A DNA stretch of 64,000 nucleotides from Lachnospiraceae bacterium (GCA_025758065.1 CP107199.1:2577501-2641500); one strand, 5' to 3'; shown: positions 51,785-60,485, counted from the first letter of the stretch. The notes: a model not told the origin generated them from the letters alone. Translations and numbers: made by a program.

Positions 51785-53374
51785 ATGGAATTGAGACCGT
51801 ATCAGGCAGAAGCGAAAGCAGCCGTATTTGAGCAGTGGGATAAGGGTACATTGAAGACACTTTTGGTACTGCCGACCGGCTGCGGAAAGACTATCGTGTT
51901 TGCAAAAGTCGCAGAAGACTGTGTGCGTCAAGGATACAGGGTACTGATCCTGGCGCACCGGGGCGAGCTCCTGGAACAGGCTGCGGATAAGATCAAGAAG
52001 AGCACGAACCTGGGATGTGCGACAGAAAAAGCAGAGCAGACCTGTCTGGGGAGCTGGTTCCGGATCACAGTAGGCTCTGTACAGTCCATGCAGCGTGAAA
52101 AACGCCTGTCCCAGTTTTCAGAGGATTATTTCAATGTGATCATCATTGATGAGGCCCATCACTGCATATCAGACGGATACCAGAAGGTGCTGCAGCATTT
52201 CCCGTCTGCAAAAGTACTGGGAGTGACTGCAACGCCTGACCGTGGCGATATGCGTAACCTGGGAGAATTTTTTGAGAGCCTGGCTTATGAATATACCCTT
52301 CCGAAAGCGATCAGGGAGGGTTATCTATCCCCGATCAAGGCCATGACGATCCCGCTGCAGCTGGATCTGTCCGGGGTATCCATCCAATCCGGTGATTTTA
52401 AAGCCGGTGACATTGCGACAGCCCTGGATCCGTATCTGCACCAGATCGCGGACGAGATGATGAAATACTGCAGGGACCGAAAGACGATCGTGTTCCTTCC
52501 ACTGGTAAAGACCAGCCAGAAGTTCAAAGAGATCCTGAATGAAAAGGGGTTTAAAGCTGCGGAAGTCAATGGTGAGAGCAAAGACCGCGCAGAAGTCCTG
52601 GAAGCCTTTGATAAAGGAGAATACAACGTCCTGTGCAATTCCATGCTGCTGACGGAAGGCTGGGACTGCCCGTCCGTTGATTGTGTGATCGTGCTGCGTC
52701 CAACAAAGGTGCGCAGTCTTTACAGCCAGATGGTAGGACGCGGGACCAGACTGTGTGAAGGAAAGAGCCATCTATTGCTCTTGGATTTCCTCTGGCATAC
52801 AGAACGCCATGAACTCTGCCATCCGGCGGACCTGATCTGTGAGAAGAAGGAAGTAGCCCGAAAGATGACGGAGAACCTGGAAGGAACAGCCGGATGCCCT
52901 ATGGATCTGGAAGAGGCTGAGAGAAAAGCATCGGAAGATGTGATCGCAGAAAGGGAAGAATCCCTGGCAAAACAGCTCCAGGAGATGCGTACCAGAAAGA
53001 AGAAACTGGTGGATCCATTACAGTTTGAGATGAGCATACAGGCGGAAGACCTGTCCGGTTATGTCCCGGCTTTTGGCTGGGAGATGGCACCGCCTTCTGA
53101 TAAACAGAAACAGGAGCTGGAAAAGAGAGGGATCCTTCCGGATGAGATAGACAATGCAGGAAAGGCAAACCTGATCCTGGACCGCCTGCATAAACGGCAG
53201 GAGGAAGGGCTTACCACACCGAAACAGATCCGGTGCCTGGAAAAATATGGTTTCCAGCATGTAGGGACATGGACGTTTGAGGCAGGAAAGAACATGATCG
53301 ACCGGATCGCTGCGTGCGGCTGGAGAGGAGCCCCAAGAGGTGTGGACCCAAGAAATTATGTACCTGAAAATTAA
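51785..53374 (+). CDS. Superfamily 2 DEAD/DEAH-type helicase
   Basis: 529 residues. Motif I LPTGCGKT (near 32), Ia AHRGELLEQA, II DEAHH, III TATPDRGD, then helicase C with NVLCNSMLLTEGWDCP and QMVGRGTRL. The C-terminal third (350-529) is helical with LTTPKQIRCLEKYGF. It is probably used in phage replication or recombination. All motifs are intact. Confidence 0.93.
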   Translation: MELRPYQAEAKAAVFEQWDKGTLKTLLVLPTGCGKTIVFAKVAEDCVRQGYRVLILAHRGELLEQAADKIKKSTNLGCATEKAEQTCLGSWFRITVGSVQSMQREKRLSQFSEDYFNVIIIDEAHHCISDGYQKVLQHFPSAKVLGVTATPDRGDMRNLGEFFESLAYEYTLPKAIREGYLSPIKAMTIPLQLDLSGVSIQSGDFKAGDIATALDPYLHQIADEMMKYCRDRKTIVFLPLVKTSQKFKEILNEKGFKAAEVNGESKDRAEVLEAFDKGEYNVLCNSMLLTEGWDCPSVDCVIVLRPTKVRSLYSQMVGRGTRLCEGKSHLLLLDFLWHTERHELCHPADLICEKKEVARKMTENLEGTAGCPMDLEEAERKASEDVIAEREESLAKQLQEMRTRKKKLVDPLQFEMSIQAEDLSGYVPAFGWEMAPPSDKQKQELEKRGILPDEIDNAGKANLILDRLHKRQEEGLTTPKQIRCLEKYGFQHVGTWTFEAGKNMIDRIAACGWRGAPRGVDPRNYVPEN

Positions 53375-53388
53375 GGAGTAAGCAGGAA

Positions 53389-55617
53389 ATGGAAAGAAGC
53401 CAGTATGACCTGTTGGAGGTCTTAGATCATATAGAGCCGGCTGAACTGGATTACCAGCAGTGGCTGAATATCGGCATGGCCCTGGACCTGGAAGGATACA
53501 GCGTGGATGTGTGGGACAACTGGAGCCGGAGAGATCCCGGCAGGTATCATCCTGGGGAATGCCAGAAAAAATGGAAGGGATTTAAGGGAAACGGATCCCC
53601 CGTGACCGGTGGGACGATCGTCCAGTATGCCAGGGAACAGGGGTGGACGCCGCCCTATGATCCGGGGCATGCCCTGGGCTGGGAAGATACCATTTCCAGT
53701 GAGGAAGGCGTGTTCATTGACAGGAACTGGGTGGAGGGAAAAGAGGTACGGGAACCGGCCCGTTTTGACCCGGCCAAGGAACTGATCCGGTATCTGGAGA
53801 CCCTGTTTGAAGCAGGGGAGAATGTAGGCTATGTGGTAAAGAGCTGGCAGAAGGATGATAAATGGCTCCCTGCAGATAAGGGATCCTTTGACCGCACTGC
53901 AGGACAGCTGATAGAAGCACTTTCTGCCTGTGGCGGTGATATCGGCAGTGTCCTGGGGGATTATGATCCTCAGGCTGGTGCCTGGATCCGTTTTAACCCG
54001 CTGGATGGAAAGGGAGTAAGGAACGACAACGTGACAGACTTCCGTTATGCCCTGGTAGAGTCAGACAGCATGGAGATCGACAAGCAGCATGCGCTGATCC
54101 GGGAACTGGAACTTCCTGTGGCATGCCTGGTCCATTCCGGAAAGAAGAGCCTCCATGCCATTGTAAAAGTAGATGCCGCAGACTATGGGGAATACCGCAA
54201 GCGTGTGGACTATCTCTATGATATCTGCCGCAAGAACGGCCTGGAGATCGACCAGCAGAACCGGAACCCGTCCAGACTGTCCCGTATGCCAGGTGTGCTG
54301 CGTGGAGAGAATAAGCAGTTCCTGATCGACACCAACATCGGAAAGGAAAGCTGGGCTGAATGGAAGGAATGGATCGAGTCAGTCAATGATGACCTGCCGG
54401 ATCCGGAGAGCCTGGAAGATGTATGGGACAGCCTGCCGGAACTGGCCCCGTGTCTGATCGAAGGGGTGCTGCGCCAGGGACATAAGATGCTGATCGCAGG
54501 GCCCTCTAAGGCGGGTAAATCCTTTTTACAGATAGAAATGTGCATTGCCATTGCAGAAGGCCGTAAATGGCTGTCCTGGCAGTGCTCACAGGGGCGTGTG
54601 ATGTATGTGAACCTGGAACTGGACAGGGCAAGCTGCCTGCACCGTTTCAGGGATGTTTACCAGGCGATGGGGATCCGTCCGGAACACCTGGATAACATTG
54701 ATATATGGAATTTAAGAGGCAAGTCCCGGCCCATGGATAAACTGGCGCCCATGCTCATCCGCAGGGCTTCCAAGAAGAATTACATTGCCATCATCATCGA
54801 TCCGATCTACAAGGTCATCACAGGTGATGAGAACAGTGCAGACCAGATGTCCAATTTCTGTAATCAGTTCGATAAGGTCTGCACGGAGCTGGGCGTGGCC
54901 GTGATCTACTGCCATCACCATTCAAAAGGCAGCCAGGGCAGCAAGAAGTCCATGGACCGTGCTTCCGGTTCCGGTGTATTTGCCCGCGATCCAGATGCAA
55001 TGCTGGATATGATCGAGCTGGAACTGTCCGAAGAGGCTCTGAAACAGGAAGAGAATAAAGCTGTATGTGAAGCGTGCAAACAGTATCTGGACTCCCATTT
55101 TAAATGGGAAGATGACCTGTCCCAGGATGATCTTTGCAGCAGTTACCAGATGCTCAATTACTGCGAAAACAAGCTGGATGTGTGGCAGTGGGCAAACCTT
55201 CAGAAGATGGTGGAAGCAGCCAGGATAAGGGCCAGGAGTGTTACAGCGTGGCGTATTGAAGGCACTTTAAGAGAGTTCCCGAAGTTTCCGGCAGTCAATG
55301 CGTGGTTCAATTATCCGGTCCATACCATTGATCAGGTAGGGATCTTGAGTGATATCCAGCCAGAGACGGAGAAACCACCGTGGAAAAAAGGAGCAGAAAA
55401 AAATAAAAAAAGCGCCGCTGATCGGAAGACAGAACGAAGAAAAGCATTGGAAGAAGCAGTTGAAAATGGCAGTTTCGGTGATGCCCCCACGTTGAAAGAA
55501 GTAGCAGAATTTTTGGGTGTATCGGAGCGAACAGCCCGTGACAGGGTGAATGAACATGGTGGATACAGCATCCGAGATGGTGTGATCCACAAAGAAGCGG
55601 AGTGCGGGGAAGACTAA
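53389..55617 (+). CDS. Phage primase-helicase (PriCT-type start, RepA-like ATPase, C-terminal HTH)
   Basis: 742 residues. The N-terminus resembles PriCT-2 (DYQQWLNIGMALDLEGYSVD and HPGECQKKWKGF), then a primase-like region (~100-340) with SRLSRMPGVLRGENKQF, a RepA/DnaB-type ATPase (~355-560; Walker A AGPSKAGKSFL, Walker B IAIIIDPIY, CHHHSKGS) and a C-terminal helix-turn-helix (KEVAEFLGVSERTARDRVN). It is probably the main replication initiator. Its last codons (ECGED) are encoded by the first hairpin of the repeat array. Confidence 0.87.
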   Translation: MERSQYDLLEVLDHIEPAELDYQQWLNIGMALDLEGYSVDVWDNWSRRDPGRYHPGECQKKWKGFKGNGSPVTGGTIVQYAREQGWTPPYDPGHALGWEDTISSEEGVFIDRNWVEGKEVREPARFDPAKELIRYLETLFEAGENVGYVVKSWQKDDKWLPADKGSFDRTAGQLIEALSACGGDIGSVLGDYDPQAGAWIRFNPLDGKGVRNDNVTDFRYALVESDSMEIDKQHALIRELELPVACLVHSGKKSLHAIVKVDAADYGEYRKRVDYLYDICRKNGLEIDQQNRNPSRLSRMPGVLRGENKQFLIDTNIGKESWAEWKEWIESVNDDLPDPESLEDVWDSLPELAPCLIEGVLRQGHKMLIAGPSKAGKSFLQIEMCIAIAEGRKWLSWQCSQGRVMYVNLELDRASCLHRFRDVYQAMGIRPEHLDNIDIWNLRGKSRPMDKLAPMLIRRASKKNYIAIIIDPIYKVITGDENSADQMSNFCNQFDKVCTELGVAVIYCHHHSKGSQGSKKSMDRASGSGVFARDPDAMLDMIELELSEEALKQEENKAVCEACKQYLDSHFKWEDDLSQDDLCSSYQMLNYCENKLDVWQWANLQKMVEAARIRARSVTAWRIEGTLREFPKFPAVNAWFNYPVHTIDQVGILSDIQPETEKPPWKKGAEKNKKSAADRKTERRKALEEAVENGSFGDAPTLKEVAEFLGVSERTARDRVNEHGGYSIRDGVIHKEAECGED

Positions 55618-55780
55618 AAATCAAGTCTTTCCCGTCAGAAGGATTTTGCGGGGAAGACATAAAAATAAGACATCCCCGCAATGAGGTGCGAGTGCGGGGA
55701 AGACTGAAAATACAGTCTTTCCCTCCCCGGGGAAAGTGCGGGGAAGACTGTACCCTAAAGGGTAAATATTTTCCCCGCAA
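55602..55780 (+). repeat. Array of four related hairpins after the primase-helicase gene
   Basis: The 5' arm GTGCGGGGAAGACTG (or close variant) occurs at 55602, 55646, 55692 and 55736, each followed by a matching 3' arm: AGTCTTTCCC (55624), ATCCCCGC (55672), CAGTCTTTCCC (55713) and TTCCCCGC (55771). The fourth hairpin carries an inner stem ACCCT/AGGGT. Spacing is 44-46 bases. Changes in one arm are often matched in the other. Another stem, CGGGCT/AGCCCG, follows at about 55808-55827. No gene is supported in 55618-55909. Confidence 0.75.
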
Positions 55781-55909
55781 TCGCGTGGTCACGGGGGTAG
55801 GAATGGACGGGCTGAAAGCAGAGCCCGCCCGTTCCCTTCCCCTTCCCCGATGACAAGGCCAGAACGAAAAACAAAACTGCAATTTCAAACTTTAAAGAGG
55901 TAAAGTAAT

Positions 55910-56431
55910 ATGGAACGAAAAAAATATTGCAGCACATGTGAGTGGTACGATGAACGGGAAGGAATATGCAGCAATGGTGAAAGCAATCACAGAGCAGAAT
56001 TTAGATGCTTGGATGATACATGTGAGAAGTGGAGAACACAGGGGGTAGCATTTTTTATGGCAATGGTGCCACCGACAGTGACACACCAGGAGAAGCAGGT
56101 ACATGTGGTAAAAGGCAAGCCTGTTTTTTACGAACCGGCAGATCTGAAAGCTGCCAGGCAGAAACTGATGGGGCATCTGGCCGGACACAGACCGGAGCAG
56201 CCATTTGATCAGGGAATACGTTTGATGGTCAAATGGTGCTTCCCTAAGGGGAAACATGCAGACGGTGAATACCGGATCACAAAGCCAGATACAGACAATC
56301 TCCAGAAGCTTTTAAAAGACTGCATGACAGCTTGCGGCTTTTGGAAAGATGATGCCCTGGTAGCTGCAGAGATGGCAGAGAAGTTCTGGGCAGAGATCCC
56401 AGGGATCTATGTGAGGATAGAGGAGATATGA
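55910..56431 (+). CDS. rusA: RusA-type Holliday junction resolvase with N-terminal Cys-rich extension
   Basis: 173 residues. Residues ~48-173 are RusA-like (RITKPDTDNLQKLLKDCMTA with catalytic aspartates; GFWKDDALVA). RusA resolves four-way junctions in phage replication. Residues 1-45 hold six cysteines and histidines (CSTCEWYDEREGIC, FRCLDDTCEKW), an added zinc-ribbon-like module that normally occurs as a separate small phage protein. ATG 55910 follows AAAGAGGTAAAG. It overlaps the next gene by four bases. Confidence 0.85.
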   Translation: MERKKYCSTCEWYDEREGICSNGESNHRAEFRCLDDTCEKWRTQGVAFFMAMVPPTVTHQEKQVHVVKGKPVFYEPADLKAARQKLMGHLAGHRPEQPFDQGIRLMVKWCFPKGKHADGEYRITKPDTDNLQKLLKDCMTACGFWKDDALVAAEMAEKFWAEIPGIYVRIEEI

Positions 56432-56673
56432 CACTGGATGATGTGGTGATCCTTTCAGACCAGCAGGTCAAAGGGATTTATTATGACGTATACAATGGCT
56501 TCTGGAAGCGCTACAGCAAAGCAGTACCATCCTGGCAGTCAGAGGAATGGGATGAGATCGTAAAGCAGGCCCGGTTCCTGATGGAACGATATCATTCCTG
56601 TCCGCTGATAGTCCACCAGATACAGGATCTTTTGGATCAGCTGGAAGCCAGGAGCAGGAAAGGGGAAAAATGA
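56428..56673 (+). CDS. Hypothetical phage protein
   Basis: 81 residues, helical and charged (VKGIYYDVYNGFWKRYSKAV; LIVHQIQDLLDQLEARSRK). It overlaps the rusA stop (ATGA) and the next start (ATGA), showing a tightly coupled phage operon. No function recognised. Confidence 0.7.
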   Translation: MTLDDVVILSDQQVKGIYYDVYNGFWKRYSKAVPSWQSEEWDEIVKQARFLMERYHSCPLIVHQIQDLLDQLEARSRKGEK

Positions 56674-56834
56674 ATAACAGCAAAAAGATATCTGTACCGG
56701 TCTGCTGCATCTGCCAGAAGGTGATCAATGGGGATGCAGAGTGGATCAGGACAAAGAGAGGGACGGTATTGCACATGCATAGAGAGTGTGTGAGAAAAGG
56801 GAAAGAAAATGAAAAGATTAACAGAAAAGGATGA
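56670..56834 (+). CDS. Small zinc-finger-like phage protein
   Basis: 54 residues, start MNNSKKISVPVCCICQKVIN, later HMHRECVRKG. CxxC and HxxxC pairs suggest one zinc site. ATG 56670 overlaps the previous stop, with GAAAGGGG upstream. The end overlaps the DUF551 gene start by 26 bases. Function unknown. Confidence 0.6.
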   Translation: MNNSKKISVPVCCICQKVINGDAEWIRTKRGTVLHMHRECVRKGKENEKINRKG

Positions 56835-57438
56835 TCTGGGTAACTGGTGCCTGAAGGGTGTCAAGTGGGAACAGCTTAGAGCAGGCCAGGTGCTTTCTAA
56901 AAATGTGGCAGAGAAACTGTATGGTGCTTTATTTAAGCTGATGGCATATGAAGATACAGGCGTACACCCGGATGCTGTAGAACGTCTGAATGACTTTACA
57001 CAGAATGAAGCTGTAAAACTGGTGCAAAAGCTGAATGCAGAAGAGAAGAAGCACAGATGGATCCCGGTGGAAGAGAGACTTCCGGAAGAAGATAAATGGG
57101 TACAGGTAGTAGTAAAGAGACATCGGTGGATCAGTGATTTTGGTGATAAAAGTGTTCCGGACGAGGAAAAAGAAGAACACCCGGAACAAAACTATGTCAC
57201 CATGGGCTAGCTAAAAAAGGACAATACATGGGTGTATTCAGATCTTGAATCGGATGATGAGTGCTTATGGACAAGCGTAGCAGATGACTGCAGTCAGGAA
57301 GATTTGAGCTATCCATTGACAGAAGTGCTTGCCTGGTTGCCACTTCCTGAGCCATACGGGGCAGAGGTGGAAGAAAAGCCAGATGTAAGCACTGACTGGA
57401 AAGGCCATTACATGGGGCGGTTTGAGAAAGTTGAGTAA
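56809..57438 (+). pseudogene. DUF551-containing phage gene interrupted by an in-frame TAG
   Basis: ATG 56809 reads 133 residues, then TAG at 57208-57210. The same frame continues without a break for 76 codons to TAA 57438. The DUF551 domain is split: its start (RWIPVEERLPEEDKWVQVVV) lies before the TAG and its end (VLAWLPLPEPYG) after it. The next gene begins 12 bases after 57438, as expected if the whole frame was once one gene. A single change such as TGG or CAG to TAG explains it. Read-through is possible but no suppressor tRNA is seen. Confidence 0.75.
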
Positions 57439-57450
57439 GGAGGCTGCAGC

Positions 57451-57678
57451 ATGCATGCGGTAATTAAAGGAACAGCAACCATTGCTGAATTTAAGGCTGA
57501 AAAAGAAAGAATGGAACATTTGACAAGTCTGTTTTACCAGCTACATAAAGAGGCATCCGATATCTGGACAGCTGGAGAGCCGGTAAAAGCATGGTGGGGA
57601 ATTGGTGGCAATCTGTGGATTGAATACGCTTCTGGGCAATGCTGGCAATATAACAGTAATGGAGAATGGATTGGATAA
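57451..57678 (+). CDS. Hypothetical phage protein
   Basis: 75 residues. AAGGAGGCTGCAGC precedes the ATG. A helical first half with FKAEKERMEHLTSLFYQLH, then a Trp-rich end (KAWWGIGGNLWIEYASGQCW). No family recognised. Confidence 0.65.
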   Translation: MHAVIKGTATIAEFKAEKERMEHLTSLFYQLHKEASDIWTAGEPVKAWWGIGGNLWIEYASGQCWQYNSNGEWIG

Positions 57679-57703
57679 ATTAAGAAAATGGAGGAGAAGA
57701 TCA

Positions 57704-58249
57704 ATGAAGAATAAAGGAACATGGATTATTGCCGGAATTGTAGTCGCATTTGTAGTACTGATTACAGGAATTTTCGTGACCACAAACAACAGAGCCATCT
57801 CATTAGAGGAACAGGTTCTTACGGCAGATTCTGATGTGCAGACGCAGGAGAAACGCAGAACAGACCTAGTTTATAATCTGGTAGACTGTGTGAAAGAATA
57901 CGACAAACACGAAGCGGATACACTTCTGGCAGTTGTTGATGCAAGGAATAATGGCGGCGTGGATATTGAGAATGTCACAACTTCCATTGCTGCGGTTGCA
58001 GAACAGTACCCGGAACTGAAATCGAATGAAAATTACAAAGAGCTTATGAATGAATTGTCTACGACTGAAAATCTGATTGCACAGTACAGACAGTCTTACA
58101 ACAATGAAGTCCGGGCATACAAGAAATATGTGCGTAAATTCCCTCATAAACAGATTTTAGGTATGATGGGATATGAGGTTATCAATTATTCATATCTGGA
58201 ATACAGTGCAGAGGACAGGCAATCGGTAAGCAATCTGTTTGGAGAATAA
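57704..58249 (+). CDS. lemA: LemA family protein
   Basis: 181 residues: one N-terminal membrane helix (GTWIIAGIVVAFVVLITGIF), then a coiled helical bundle with the LemA marks (RRTDLVYNLVDCVKEYDKHE; YNNEVRAYKKYVRKFPHKQI). LemA proteins are membrane-anchored with unknown function. ATG 57704 has GGAGGAG seven bases upstream. The longer frame upstream is only overlap with the preceding gene. It is four bases before a membrane-protein gene and probably acts with it. Confidence 0.88.
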   Translation: MKNKGTWIIAGIVVAFVVLITGIFVTTNNRAISLEEQVLTADSDVQTQEKRRTDLVYNLVDCVKEYDKHEADTLLAVVDARNNGGVDIENVTTSIAAVAEQYPELKSNENYKELMNELSTTENLIAQYRQSYNNEVRAYKKYVRKFPHKQILGMMGYEVINYSYLEYSAEDRQSVSNLFGE

Positions 58250-58253
58250 GCCT

Positions 58254-59033
58254 ATGAGAAAAGTGAGCACGATAATCTACTCCGGCAGTGGTTGGGATTT
58301 GACGGTTCGAGAACTCATGTTTAGTATCGTCATTATCCTTATCATGCTTACGAGTGGTTTTTTCATTAGTGAAAAGATTTCTTCCTCATGTGACAACAAA
58401 AATGAGGAATACTATCAGGCAATTAAGATCGATAATGATGCAGAACAGTTCCAATATGGCATGAGAACCAATGTCGGAAATGCGTTTGTGAAAGGAACTA
58501 TATCTGTTGTGGATCCGGTTACTGACTCTGATATTGAGGGCGAGTATGCCTATATCAAAGTCCAGGAGGAACATTACAACCGACACACCAGACAGGTAGC
58601 GCATACGACCACGGTAAACGGAAAATCCCACACATATTACACAACAGAGGTCTACTATTCATGGGATTATTACGATAGTTGGGAAAAACACAGTGAAAAG
58701 GTATCATTTCTTGGCGTAGAGTTTCCATACGGCACAATATCCATGCCGGGAGACTATCATCTCGACACACAGAAGAAATCAAGCCGTATGCGATATAAAT
58801 ATTATGTCATAGACACCGCCTACGATGGTGTTATTTATACGGAACTGAAAGACAACACGATAAGCAATGGCAGCTCATTTATTCAGGCAGACACAATAGA
58901 CGGTGCAGTGGATTATATGGTAAGCAGTAGTACGGCGATGATAGTTGGATTCTGGATAGTGTGGATTATTGTTATAGGGGCGGCGGTATACGGATTCTGC
59001 TATTTGGATAACAGATGGCTGGAGGACGAATGA
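58254..59033 (+). CDS. Membrane protein with large extracytoplasmic domain, LemA partner
   Basis: 259 residues: a membrane helix near the N-terminus (~20-42), a beta-rich, Tyr-rich middle domain (~60-220; EVYYSWDYYDSWEKHSEKVS, VEFPYGTISMPGDYHL) and a second helix near the C-terminus (~228-252). The layout recalls proteins found next to LemA in bacteria. The gene follows lemA by four bases. Function is unknown. Confidence 0.7.
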   Translation: MRKVSTIIYSGSGWDLTVRELMFSIVIILIMLTSGFFISEKISSSCDNKNEEYYQAIKIDNDAEQFQYGMRTNVGNAFVKGTISVVDPVTDSDIEGEYAYIKVQEEHYNRHTRQVAHTTTVNGKSHTYYTTEVYYSWDYYDSWEKHSEKVSFLGVEFPYGTISMPGDYHLDTQKKSSRMRYKYYVIDTAYDGVIYTELKDNTISNGSSFIQADTIDGAVDYMVSSSTAMIVGFWIVWIIVIGAAVYGFCYLDNRWLEDE

Positions 59034-59074
59034 TATTTGTTGTAATAAATAAGAATTTGGAGGGAGAAATAATA

Positions 59075-59338
59075 GTGGCAAAATTATCAAAAAAGGATAT
59101 GGAAGAACTAAGAGAGTTTTGTTCGTTGGGGTGCGAATTCAGCGGAACAGCAGAAACTGTCCGAGAAATAGCGGATGAAGTTCTGCAAGAAAATGGTTGT
59201 CATAGCTGCCAATGCGATGATGCGACCGTTATAGATTTAGACGAAGATGTTGTTTGTACAGTTGAAGATTTTGCCCGGGAATTTTGGGAAAAGGCAGTTG
59301 AAAAAATATTAAATGTTGTGGAAACACAAGGAAGGTAA
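59075..59338 (+). CDS. Hypothetical acidic phage protein
   Basis: 87 residues from GTG 59075, which has GGAGGGAG upstream. Acidic, with a CHSCQCDD cluster and two helices (REFCSLGCEF; FAREFWEKAVEKI). It could be a small metal-binding protein. The longer frame overlaps the previous gene and lacks a ribosome site. No family recognised. Confidence 0.6.
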   Translation: MAKLSKKDMEELREFCSLGCEFSGTAETVREIADEVLQENGCHSCQCDDATVIDLDEDVVCTVEDFAREFWEKAVEKILNVVETQGR

Positions 59339-59429
59339 ATTAAGATTGTGCGAGGAGGTGGCGTATGGAACTAGATTGTAAAAACTGCGTGAATTAAGAT
59401 TTTCGGAACTATCAGGGGAGGAAAGATTT

Positions 59430-59690
59430 ATGAAAAATACTATGGGTAGTATGATGCCTGTATGGCAATTGCCAGTTAGAGAAAGAGTTTTAGTGGGTAA
59501 GCCAAACTGGGTACATCCTCTTGCAAAGTTTCATTGTTTTGTAGGAGGAAAATCACTTTGCGGTAATTATGAACAGGATACCGATTTTTTTGAAACAGAT
59601 ATTGAAAGTGGAGAAATAGCACAATTCCCTGCCTACGGATGTAAAAAATGTTATGAGAAATGGAAAAATACTACATGTGGTAGTCAGTAA
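59430..59690 (+). CDS. Hypothetical Cys-containing phage protein
   Basis: 86 residues. GGGGAGGAAAG precedes the ATG. CFVGGKSLCGNYE and GCKKCYEKWKNTTC could bind zinc. A 10-codon frame with its own AGGAGG (59364-59396) lies just before it and looks like a remnant. Function unknown. Confidence 0.6.
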   Translation: MKNTMGSMMPVWQLPVRERVLVGKPNWVHPLAKFHCFVGGKSLCGNYEQDTDFFETDIESGEIAQFPAYGCKKCYEKWKNTTCGSQ

Positions 59691-59715
59691 AACTGAAATT
59701 TAAAGGAGATAGTCT

Positions 59716-59856
59716 ATGAATAACAAACATGTAAAGCAGTATATCATCCAGAACATAAGCCATACAGAAGACAGCCTGTTCCTTCGCCAGATCTACACGC
59801 TGGTAAAGCTGTACTTGGAAAGAAAAGACCGGAAACATACCGGCAAAGCCGCGTAA
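59716..59856 (+). CDS. Small basic phage protein
   Basis: 46 residues, start MNNKHVKQYIIQNISHTEDS, end YLERKDRKHTGKAA; one amphipathic helix. AAAGGAG lies upstream of ATG 59716 and the stop overlaps the next ATG (TAATG). Proteins of this pattern (short, ending in a basic tail) are frequent in clostridial phages. Function unknown. Confidence 0.6.
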   Translation: MNNKHVKQYIIQNISHTEDSLFLRQIYTLVKLYLERKDRKHTGKAA

Positions 59857-60110
59857 TGTGGAAACGAGTAAATCCCAACGTGGAGTATGTGATAGCTGCC
59901 ATGCGTAAGAAGGGAGAGAATACAATGGGATTAGTAAAGTCAGATGCCCAGAGGAAAGCAAACCAGTTACAAAGGCGCAGTGCCATAGCCGCAGCTGATA
60001 AGGATATAATCAATGGACCGAAGCCTACAACCTGGTCAGCCAGGATGCCAGCCTATGCCGGGACAAGCCTCTGCCCAGATCCAAAATTCAGGAGGGTACC
60101 AGATGAGTAA
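59856..60110 (+). CDS. Hypothetical phage protein
   Basis: 84 residues, basic. ATG 59856 overlaps the previous stop by one base. A second in-frame start at MGLVKSDAQRKAN (ATG 59925, with AAGGGAGAG upstream) may be the true one. The C-terminus overlaps the next gene start by eight bases. No family recognised. Confidence 0.5.
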   Translation: MWKRVNPNVEYVIAAMRKKGENTMGLVKSDAQRKANQLQRRSAIAAADKDIINGPKPTTWSARMPAYAGTSLCPDPKFRRVPDE

Positions 60111-60480
60111 GAGAAAGACACCGGCACAGGCCCTGGAAGAGTTTCTAAGCTACTATGATGAATGTGTGTTGGAATACAAGTATGCTTGTGATAAGGTCGC
60201 TGAGGAGGAAAAACGTCTTCAGGACTTCCTTCATGAAATGGAATTTGCCAAGGACCGGAACGAGCGTAACCGGGTTGCGACAAGGCTTCAACAGAGTAGG
60301 AGAGCCAGGCGAATTAATAAAGATATGGCAAAGATGAACGAGAAGCTGGTGAAGTTTTTCGAGGATTAGAAGAACAGGGATACCTTAAACCGGTTACGGC
60401 AGCTTCTAGGTCAACAGAGGAAGGAAGAGGAATATCTTCTGGGAGAACGTACATACAAACCAAGAGCAGGAATGAGGTGA
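60103..60480 (+). pseudogene. Conserved coiled-coil phage gene interrupted by an in-frame TAG
   Basis: ATG 60103 (GGAGGG upstream) reads 88 residues, ending KLVKFFED, then TAG at 60367-60369. The same frame runs on for 36 more sense codons to TGA 60480, with clearly coding character (KNRDTLNRLRQLLGQQRKEE, then EYLLGERTYKPRAGMR). The next gene begins five bases after 60480, so the full frame of 125 residues was the gene. CAG, GAG or TGG to TAG would explain the break. It is a charged helical protein typical of clostridial phages, function unknown. Confidence 0.75.
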
Positions 60481-60485
60481 TACCG

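Noticed and set aside
55602..55780. CRISPR array
   Set aside because: Units are palindromic along most of their length, the intervening sequences are hairpin loops and arms rather than spacers, only four units exist and no cas gene is near.
55602..55853. 83-codon ORF over the hairpin array
   Set aside because: It has no ribosome site, overlaps the primase end and follows the repeat structure; the peptide repeats are a by-product of the DNA repeats.
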